From an uncultured Collinsella sp. (lineage in GTDB: Bacteria > Actinomycetota > Coriobacteriia > Coriobacteriales > Coriobacteriaceae): a DNA stretch of 6,051 bases. Within the stretch, counting starts at the first letter, position 1. Each line of letters opens with the position of its first letter. A program made the position numbers and the translations under genes. The stretch covers positions 1-6,051 of the forward strand of contig CALHWR010000007.1 of NCBI GenBank assembly GCA_938036665.1. Direction: 5' to 3'. The notes beneath the pieces were generated by a model, which worked only from the letters and a program-made list of their open reading frames with translations, did no database searches and was not told where the DNA came from. Shown here in pieces: positions 1 through 4,356 of the stretch.

Positions 1-52
1 CACGCGCGGCAGCGACCATACGGTCCTTAATGCCCTCGACGAGTTTGCTCAT
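1..52 (-). CDS. Start of an unidentified gene (partial, N-terminus only)
   Basis: Only the first 17 codons are visible, running off the left edge: ATG at 52, reading MSKLVEGIKDRMVAAAR. The start is well supported because an AGGAGAG Shine-Dalgarno element sits 4 nt upstream of the ATG. The gene begins 12 nt after the stop codon of the TetR gene at 65-775, with no terminator between, so the two are almost certainly co-transcribed. In that arrangement the product is likely the TetR's regulated target, often an efflux or membrane protein, but the visible residues only show a short basic amphipathic N-terminus. I do not recognise the family and infer no function from the residues. Confidence 0.75.
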   Translation of the reverse strand, partial: MSKLVEGIKDRMVAAAR

Positions 53-64
53 CTGTCTCTCCTC

Positions 65-775
65 TTAGTTATGGGACTCAACGGACACGGCGGTGTCGAC
101 CGCGTCTTCGAGCTGCAAGTTCAATAGCTTCATGCCGTATTCCGGCACGTTGATATCGATGGGTTGGCCATACAAGTCGCCGGGACGCACAAAGGCGATA
201 ACCGTCATAATGCGCGCCATGGCCTCGGGCGATTCGGTGAGCCCGCGCTCATACCAGCGTTGGAGCAGACCGACCTCGGCACTCACGACGAAGGTGACGT
301 AGTAGTCAAAGAACGTACCCAGCGCCAGGCCCAAAATACCCGTCTGCGCACGCGGCACCACGGCCTCACGCGCGGTGTCGATAATCTTTTTAATGAAGGC
401 TTGATCGCCGCCCGGGCCCAGCAGCGATCCGATCAGATCGCGGTTGGCCGCAAGATAGCGCAGCAGCTCAACCGAACCAGGTGCTGGCTCGAGCTCATCG
501 ATATTGTGATAGAGATCGGGCAGCTGAGCTGCGGTGATGAGCTCAATGCGCTCACGAATCTCGGCCAGCAAGCCGTCCTCGATTTGATTGATAAAGTCGG
601 GGATATCGCGGTAGTGCGAATAGAACGTGCGGCGCGTAAGGCCAGCGCGCTCGGTGAGCGACGCGACATTAATGCGCGAAAGGTCGCCGCTTTCGGCAAG
701 CTCGCTGGCAAGTGCCTGGCGAAGGGCACGCTGCGAGCGAAGGGACCGGCGATCGCATTTCTCGAGCTGGGACAA
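65..775 (-). CDS. TetR/AcrR family transcriptional regulator (TetR_C_8-like C-terminal domain)
   Basis: This is a 236-residue one-component repressor expected to bind operator DNA as a dimer and release it on ligand binding. Seen: a basic N-terminus, then the TetR helix-turn-helix at about residues 36-62 (INVASLTERAGLTRRTFYSH, followed by the usual Y-R-D-I-P-D-F helix). A helical ligand/dimer domain follows, with a late motif GLLQRWYERG-x-TESPEAMA (about residues 168-186) typical of the TetR_C_8 group (DhaS-like regulators). The last 40 residues form a tail less common in the family. The start is TTG at 775: an AAGGAGG site lies 4 nt upstream and an in-frame TAA sits five codons upstream, so no longer form is possible. 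It shares a transcript with the gene starting at 52. The upstream 775-855 region is rich in dyads, suggesting autoregulation. Ligand is unknown. Confidence 0.9.
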   Translation of the reverse strand: MSQLEKCDRRSLRSQRALRQALASELAESGDLSRINVASLTERAGLTRRTFYSHYRDIPDFINQIEDGLLAEIRERIELITAAQLPDLYHNIDELEPAPGSVELLRYLAANRDLIGSLLGPGGDQAFIKKIIDTAREAVVPRAQTGILGLALGTFFDYYVTFVVSAEVGLLQRWYERGLTESPEAMARIMTVIAFVRPGDLYGQPIDINVPEYGMKLLNLQLEDAVDTAVSVESHN

Positions 776-796
776 GCGTCCTCCTTGTTACTCAGC

Positions 797-814
797 CTGT
801 GCGCTATTGCACAG
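797..814. promoter_or_regulatory. Candidate TetR operator: perfect 6-bp inverted repeat with 6-bp spacer
   Basis: CTGTGC - GCTATT - GCACAG lies 22 bp upstream of the TTG start of the TetR gene at 65-775, about where transcription would begin. The 9-mer TATTGCACA inside it recurs exactly at 824-832, 19 bp away. The position over a probable start site fits repression by the adjacent TetR. That assignment is inference from location and symmetry. Confidence 0.45.
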
Positions 815-824
815 TGCGAGTATT

Positions 825-853
825 ATTGCACACCGTGTGTACCAACACGTAAA
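825..853 (-). promoter_or_regulatory. Possible sigma70-type promoter of the TetR gene, overlapped by dyads
   Basis: On the minus strand TTTACG (853-848, 4/6 match to TTGACA) and TGCAAT (830-825, 4/6 match to TATAAT) are 17 bp apart, placing a transcription start near 818. The spacer and -35 carry two overlapping dyads: CACAC-C-GTGTG (829-839) and CGTGT-N6-ACACG (834-849). The second has the same 6-bp spacing as the dyad at 797-814. The hexamers are only fair matches, so this is tentative. Confidence 0.35.
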
Positions 854-867
854 GGCAATATTTAGAT

Positions 868-896
868 TGTGGCAAAGGGACTGTCCCTTTGTCACA
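868..896. repeat. Intergenic REP-like palindrome (14-bp arms)
   Basis: The arms 868-881 and 883-896 are complementary with a single G/T exception around a one-base centre. The inner part is CAAAGGGAC-T-GTCCCTTTG. It begins one base after the HAD gene's TAA stop (899-897). As RNA it would form a roughly 13-bp stem with a 3-nt loop, which could protect the HAD mRNA 3' end or weakly terminate. No U-tract follows on either strand, so it is not a classical intrinsic terminator. From memory, palindromes built around GGGAC/GTCCC and ending in TGTGACA/TGTCACA recur between genes in Coriobacteriia and Clostridia genomes, some beside REP-associated (Y1) transposases. Whether this one is repeated in its genome cannot be seen here. 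Confidence 0.6.
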
Positions 897-1760
897 TTAT
901 TCGATGACGGTGCGGGAATTCTGCTTGCGCATGGTGGCGAGCATGTGTTTGGGGACGGCGTGGACCATGCAGCTGCCGATAGTTGCGCTCGCAGCAGCCT
1001 TAGCTGCATCGCTAGCGTTTTTGGTCGCATAGCTGTGGCGGAAACGCTTGAGCATGGCGATGTCGTTGCCGCCGTCGCCGTAGACCGCGACCTCGTCCTC
1101 GGCAATACCGTAGTAGCCCGCCAGCCAGGCCACACTCTCGCCCTTGTTGCACGCCACGTCCGTGATCTCGAACATCACCGGATCGAACGGCGCGTTGACC
1201 ACATGGTCCGAGCGTTCGGCAAGATAGGCCTTAAGGTCACGCTCCAGCTCGGGCGAGGTCACGCGACAATTGATCTTGCATACATCGTGGCGCAGGATGT
1301 CACCGATCGACTGGTCGAAATACTGCTCCTCGTGATACCCACCGCGCGCACGCATGCCGCGCATCACAATACGCTTGATGGGGCTGTCCTTTTTAAAGCC
1401 CGCCTGATGCATCTCGAACGAACCGCTCGAGTACATGCCATCGGGCGTGGAACAATCAAAGCAAATGTCCGGGAACGCCTTGAGCAGTTCCTCAGTGACC
1501 TGCGGATCGATGGTCCAAGTCTTGAGCACCTCGCCATGGCTGTCGCGCACGATGGATCCATTGGAGCAGCAGGCGTCAAGCGCCAGGCCCGTAAAGCCAT
1601 GCTCGCCGATCGGCAACGTCGATCGTCCAGTCGCGGGAACCACGTGCAGGCCAGCCTCAGTCAGCTCGCGAATGGCGCGGCGGATGGTCCCATCCGCCTC
1701 GTGCAGGGCGTTCAGCAGCGTTCCGTCTAAGTCACTCGCGAACATCTTGATCATGGACAT
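897..1760 (-). CDS. Cof-type HAD-IIB family phosphatase
   Basis: This is a 287-residue cytosolic haloacid dehalogenase-superfamily hydrolase, expected to be a Mg2+-dependent phosphatase acting on a small phosphorylated metabolite such as a sugar phosphate. All four HAD motifs are present: motif I DLDGT with nucleophile Asp10 and acid/base Asp12, motif II T44-G-R, motif III Lys206 (NKGESV), and motif IV GDGGND with Asp229 and Asp233. The region between (about 85-195) is the C2B cap that sets substrate range. Length is normal for Cof/YbiV-like proteins. An in-frame ATG at 1847 would add 29 residues with no domain. I chose 1760 because GGAG lies 4 nt upstream and MSMIKMFASDLDG matches usual family N-termini; ATG 1754 is a second option. 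The cap is rather Cys-rich (C100, C103, C161, C165). It has its own promoter 109 bp after the MFS gene. The true substrate cannot be told from sequence. Confidence 0.92.
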   Translation of the reverse strand: MSMIKMFASDLDGTLLNALHEADGTIRRAIRELTEAGLHVVPATGRSTLPIGEHGFTGLALDACCSNGSIVRDSHGEVLKTWTIDPQVTEELLKAFPDICFDCSTPDGMYSSGSFEMHQAGFKKDSPIKRIVMRGMRARGGYHEEQYFDQSIGDILRHDVCKINCRVTSPELERDLKAYLAERSDHVVNAPFDPVMFEITDVACNKGESVAWLAGYYGIAEDEVAVYGDGGNDIAMLKRFRHSYATKNASDAAKAAASATIGSCMVHAVPKHMLATMRKQNSRTVIE

Positions 1761-1809
1761 GCCTCTCCTTCGTCTGCCCGATATTGTAGACGAAGGAGAG
1801 GCATGTCCA
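1754..1809. repeat. Perfect 22-bp inverted repeat over the HAD promoter, Shine-Dalgarno site and start codon
   Basis: The arms 1754-1775 and 1788-1809 are exact reverse complements, separated by 12 bp (1776-1787). The downstream arm (in HAD orientation) holds AAGGAGAGGC, the ATG at 1760 and the next codon. The upstream arm is a mirror copy overlapping the -35 and promoter spacer. The -10 hexamer straddles the spacer edge. RNA coming through from the MFS gene could form a 22-bp hairpin burying the ribosome site. RNA starting at the local promoter would contain only one arm. The repeat itself is certain; the regulatory role is inference. Confidence 0.85.
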
Positions 1810-1810
1810 A
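1783..1810 (-). promoter_or_regulatory. Probable promoter of the HAD phosphatase gene
   Basis: On the minus strand TACAAT (1788-1783) matches TATAAT at 5/6. It is preceded by TGGACA (1809-1804, 5/6 to TTGACA, 15-bp spacer) or, in the adjacent register, TTGGAC (1810-1805, 16-bp spacer). Transcription would begin near 1776, giving a leader of about 16 nt that contains the Shine-Dalgarno site but not the upstream arm of the inverted repeat. Confidence 0.5.
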
Positions 1811-1869
1811 ACAATGCCGTCCCGGCGCGGCGTACCACCGCCTTCACAAATTCACGGTGCCCCAGCGCG

Positions 1870-3132
1870 TTAAGACAATCGCCGCAATCGATTTTTCAGC
1901 CGATAAAACAGAGCCGTCATCAACGTCAGCACCGCCAACATGGCTGCGAATACAATCGCCGGTGTCCATCGATCATATGCAGCCCCGTACGTCAATTGGC
2001 CGATAGGCGTTGCGCAGGAAAGGACCATGTAAACGACCGAAAGCACTTTTCCGCAGAGCTCAGTCGGCGCTGCCCGCTGAACAAACGCGATGATTTCAAC
2101 CGACGCAATGCTTGCCCACACCATGACCCATGCCGAACCAACTGCAAACACGGCGAACGCACATACATCAGTGCCGCACAATAGCGCGACAATGATCGGC
2201 GCGACTCCAAAACAGATCATCGCAACATATCGACATATGCCATTGAAAGAAAAGCGATGCGGCCAAATGCCGACCAAGCCACTGCCGGTAAGACCACCCA
2301 AGCCCAGAGCAACCTCAACTATCCCAACGCAGGACGATTGCATGCCGAGATGCTTTGTAACAATAATGGGAGCGCCAATCGTTAGCCCAACCAACGCAAG
2401 GTTCAAAACGGCCGCAAGCAAAATCACAGCGACCAATGATGCATTTTGCAACAGATACCGAATCGACTCCCGAAAATCGTTTCGGCATGTCGTGCGAGTC
2501 GCGCCGTCTCCCATCGTTTCAGATGAGGCATTTTGCTTGAGTACGCCACCAAACAACAGAGCTGAAATCGCAAACGTTACCGACGCGATTGTGCAAAGAG
2601 CATCGATGCCAAAGCACCCATAGACTGCCGTCCCGACCACAGGACCCAAGATATTGCTCACCATGGTCACCTGCGAAACCAATGCAGTGGCCCGCTCAAC
2701 CTTCTTTTCACCCGCCATGCGCACCGTCTCAATTTGGAGCATTGGCTTTAGCAGCGATTGAACACCATATTGAACACAAAGTATCGCTACTACGACGACC
2801 GCAAGAGGCAACGAGCGCTTCATGGGGATAGACAGCAGTGATGCAGTCATCAGAGCAATGCCGAGGGCCACGAGGACCTCGCGATGTCTTCCCCTATCCG
2901 CCAAGATTCCGCCAGCCGGAGTTGCAAGTACGCCGGGTATGAACGCTATCGCCGCGACGACGCCATATAACGTTGACGATCCACTGCGATCGAACAAGTA
3001 AAGTGGATACGCAAAGCACAGCGCCGACAGCATCGAATACGTGCACAGCTGCGCAACCAGAAGTTCCGCGAGCCTGATTGACCGCACTGTTTTTGATTTC
3101 AACGAGACACCGACGTCTCTCAGCCCAGCCAT
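1870..3132 (-). CDS. MFS transporter, probable drug/metabolite exporter (MFS_3-like)
   Basis: This is a 420-residue integral membrane protein of the major facilitator superfamily, probably a proton-coupled exporter of the EntS/MefA-like MFS_3 type. Seen: hydrophobic segments spread over the length, consistent with about 12 helices. Motif A is GGILADRGRHR (74-84) after helix 2, a motif-C-like LGPVVGTAV lies at 162-170, and a hydrophilic central loop spans about 197-228. The terminus is basic (RLKNRLRRLS). The ATG at 3132 has AGGGGGTG 5 nt upstream. A longer reading from 3210 would run through a terminator and an operator, so I reject it. The TetR gene immediately upstream, with two matching palindromes bracketing the intergenic region, points to repression relieved by the exported compound. 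Hand-counted GC is about 49% (88/180 bases at 2221-2280 and 2341-2460) against about 68% in amtB, hinting at transfer. Substrate is unknown. Confidence 0.88.
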   Translation of the reverse strand: MAGLRDVGVSLKSKTVRSIRLAELLVAQLCTYSMLSALCFAYPLYLFDRSGSSTLYGVVAAIAFIPGVLATPAGGILADRGRHREVLVALGIALMTASLLSIPMKRSLPLAVVVVAILCVQYGVQSLLKPMLQIETVRMAGEKKVERATALVSQVTMVSNILGPVVGTAVYGCFGIDALCTIASVTFAISALLFGGVLKQNASSETMGDGATRTTCRNDFRESIRYLLQNASLVAVILLAAVLNLALVGLTIGAPIIVTKHLGMQSSCVGIVEVALGLGGLTGSGLVGIWPHRFSFNGICRYVAMICFGVAPIIVALLCGTDVCAFAVFAVGSAWVMVWASIASVEIIAFVQRAAPTELCGKVLSVVYMVLSCATPIGQLTYGAAYDRWTPAIVFAAMLAVLTLMTALFYRLKNRLRRLS

Positions 3133-3146
3133 AAGCCCACCCCCTA

Positions 3147-3165
3147 TACATACCACTAGTATGTA
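3147..3165. promoter_or_regulatory. Operator O1, 19-bp palindrome at the MFS gene start
   Basis: TACATACCACTAGTATGTA forms a near-perfect dyad (perfect as 8-bp arms with a 5-bp spacer at 3146-3166). It ends one base before the MFS Shine-Dalgarno site AGGGGGTG (3145-3138). It matches O2 (3212-3230) at 15 of 19 positions. A dimeric TetR bound here would block transcription or initiation of the exporter. The regulator assignment (TetR at 3233-3895) is inferred from adjacency. Confidence 0.7.
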
Positions 3166-3177
3166 TTTAATGACTTG

Positions 3178-3199
3178 AAAAGGGCAGCCGTGGCTACCC
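3178..3199 (-). terminator. Intrinsic terminator after the TetR gene
   Basis: The minus-strand transcript reads GGGTAGC-CACG-GCTGCCC followed by TTTT. That is a 7-bp stem with one U-G wobble, a 4-nt loop and a short U-tract. It lies 33 bp after the TetR stop at 3233 and upstream of O1, implying that the MFS gene is transcribed mainly from its own promoter in 3133-3177. I could not find a convincing -35/-10 pair there. Confidence 0.6.
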
Positions 3200-3211
3200 T
3201 CACAAATCAAT

Positions 3212-3230
3212 TACATACCGTTGGTATCTA
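3212..3230. promoter_or_regulatory. Operator O2, 19-bp palindrome after the TetR stop codon
   Basis: TACATACCGTTGGTATCTA is a dyad with one arm mismatch and the same half-site, TACATACC, as O1. It starts exactly 65 bp from O1, about six helical turns, which would put bound dimers on the same DNA face. It lies 2 bp past the TetR stop, inside that gene's 3' untranslated region and upstream of the terminator. Confidence 0.65.
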
Positions 3231-3232
3231 TA

Positions 3233-3895
3233 TTACCACCCGGCGCAGTCCCATACGTCCCAAATCTGCGCCGTTGTCTGGAGCACTTCCTCGCCCAAAT
3301 CGAGTCCCACCGCAGAGGCCATCTGCGCCAAACATTGAGCGCGAGCGAGCATTCGATCCTTGGGTTCAAGCGGACGAAACAGTGGCAGCAACCAGAGATT
3401 CGCCAGCAACGATACGGCCTCTGCCGCTTCGCGCGGGCATTCGCACGCAATGGATCCGTCGGCGATGCCCTCCTCGATCACTGGCAAGAGACAGCCATCG
3501 GCCGACTCGTCAAATGAGCCCTGGTACTGCATCGCCAGTAGGCGCGAGCTTTTTACCGGATCTGCTGCAGGACGCATACGTGCCCATAGCTCAATTTGTG
3601 GAACAACGGACTCGGGAGCGTACAGTCGCTTGAGCTTTTGGGCTCCGGTCATATTACCGACGCCAAGCATCGAGTGGCGGCGCTCAACAATCGGAGTCAT
3701 CGCCCGATCAAACGCGGCGTTGAAAATCTCTTCTTTGCTCTTGAAGTGATGATAGACAGCGCCCTTGGTCATACCATCGAGACGGTCAACGATATCTTGA
3801 ATGCTCGTCCCCTCATAACCCTGTGCGCAGAATAGCTCCAGTGCCGCGTCGAGAATCTTCGCGACCGTCTCCTCGGGATATTTATTGCGACCCAT
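3233..3895 (-). CDS. TetR/AcrR family transcriptional regulator, likely repressor of the adjacent MFS exporter
   Basis: This is a 220-residue dimeric DNA-binding repressor. Seen: MGRNKYPEETVAKILDAALE, a very typical TetR N-terminus. The helix-turn-helix follows at about residues 28-51 (TSIQDIVDRL, then GMTKGAVYHHFKSKEEIF), and a helical ligand-binding domain from about 60 to the end contains two tryptophans in a C-terminal WDVWDCAGW. The start is uncertain: ATG 3895 begins the conserved family pattern but has only a weak ribosome site (GGGCGG). ATG 3931 would add 12 residues and lies 7 nt after a good -10 element, so a leaderless 232-residue form is possible. No copy of the O1/O2 palindrome is seen upstream of this gene, so autoregulation by the same site is not evident. 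It lies 74 bp after the PII gene but is probably transcribed independently. Ligand is unknown. Confidence 0.9.
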   Translation of the reverse strand: MGRNKYPEETVAKILDAALELFCAQGYEGTSIQDIVDRLDGMTKGAVYHHFKSKEEIFNAAFDRAMTPIVERRHSMLGVGNMTGAQKLKRLYAPESVVPQIELWARMRPAADPVKSSRLLAMQYQGSFDESADGCLLPVIEEGIADGSIACECPREAAEAVSLLANLWLLPLFRPLEPKDRMLARAQCLAQMASAVGLDLGEEVLQTTAQIWDVWDCAGW

Positions 3896-3902
3896 AATCC
3901 GC

Positions 3903-3956
3903 CCATCCGCAACGCAAGCCTTGTGCCTCATTGCAGCATTTTAACGTTGCGGATGG
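3903..3956. repeat. 12-bp perfect inverted repeat spanning the TetR promoter and leader
   Basis: The arms CCATCCGCAACG (3903-3914) and CGTTGCGGATGG (3945-3956) are exact reverse complements separated by 30 bp. The downstream arm (in TetR orientation) lies 7 bp before the ATG at 3895. The upstream arm lies between the -35 and -10 of the proposed promoter. Readthrough RNA from the PII gene could pair the two arms near the translation start. No U-tract follows, so it is not a standard terminator. Confidence 0.7.
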
Positions 3957-3967
3957 CAGACGGTCGA
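3938..3967 (-). promoter_or_regulatory. Probable promoter of the TetR regulator at 3233-3895
   Basis: On the minus strand TAAAAT (3943-3938) matches TATAAT at 5/6. TCGACC (3967-3962) matches TTGACA at 4/6 with an 18-bp spacer. The predicted start falls at about 3931-3932, coinciding with an in-frame ATG at 3931. Confidence 0.45.
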
Positions 3968-3969
3968 TT

Positions 3970-4308
3970 CTACACCGCGGCGGGGCCGTGTTCGCCGGTA
4001 CGGATGCGGATAACATCCTCGACCGGCTCGACCCAAATCTTGCCGTCTCCAACGGCACCGGTGCGGGCGGCGTTGCAGATGATGTCGACAATGCCATCGA
4101 CATGTTCATCAGCGCAGATAAGGGTGAACTGCACCTTAGGGATCGTGTTGACAAGCAACTCGTTGCCGCGCACGTATTCCTTCCAGCCATGCTGTGCGCC
4201 GCAGCCCTGCACCTGGTTGATAGTCATGCCGCGAACATCAGCAGCAAACAGCGCGTCTTTAAGAACCTCAAGCTTCTCAGCACGAACGATTGCCGTGATC
4301 TTCTTCAT
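3970..4308 (-). CDS. glnK: PII nitrogen regulatory protein (GlnB/GlnK family)
   Basis: This is a 112-residue trimeric signalling protein that senses ATP/ADP and 2-oxoglutarate and, in this gene context, plugs the AmtB channel when nitrogen is ample. Seen in standard PII numbering: G37, Q39 and K58, the RTGAVGDGKI segment with G87-D-G-K90, and R101/R103 in IRIRTGE, all nucleotide-binding positions. Length is normal. The T-loop (37-55) is divergent: position 51, the tyrosine uridylylated or adenylylated in many bacteria, is Leu. Position 49 is Asn, not the Ser phosphorylated in cyanobacteria. Tyr45 is the only T-loop tyrosine. So covalent control at the usual site looks absent. The start at 4308 has GAGAGGA 7 nt upstream. 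It lies 48 bp after amtB, the conserved amtB-glnK pairing, which is why I use glnK rather than glnB. Confidence 0.93.
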   Translation of the reverse strand: MKKITAIVRAEKLEVLKDALFAADVRGMTINQVQGCGAQHGWKEYVRGNELLVNTIPKVQFTLICADEHVDGIVDIICNAARTGAVGDGKIWVEPVEDVIRIRTGEHGPAAV

Positions 4309-4356
4309 AGTGAATTCCTCTCTTTAAGAGTTGGTCTGACAGAACGTTTGAAACTG

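Noticed and set aside
164..865. Long plus-strand frame opposite the TetR gene
   Set aside because: Antisense shadow of a well-supported TetR gene in high-GC DNA; no start signal and a composition typical of reversed coding sequence.
627..1730. 367-codon plus-strand frame opposite the HAD gene
   Set aside because: The HAD gene on the other strand has all four catalytic motifs. The plus frame has no domain and spans two genes and a palindrome.
1761..1847. 29-residue N-terminal extension of the HAD protein
   Set aside because: It would translate the promoter and inverted repeat, has no family support, and a strong ribosome site serves the ATG at 1760.
1803..2006. Plus-strand 67-codon frame preceded by a perfect GGAGAGG ribosome site
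   Set aside because: Its start and ribosome site are just the mirror copy created by the 22-bp inverted repeat. The frame then runs antisense through the end of the MFS gene, has no recognisable domain, and only a weak -10 (TATTGT) without a -35. Interesting as a by-product, not as a gene.
3133..3210. 26-residue N-terminal extension of the MFS protein
   Set aside because: It would run through the intrinsic terminator and operator O1; AGGGGGTG precedes ATG 3132.
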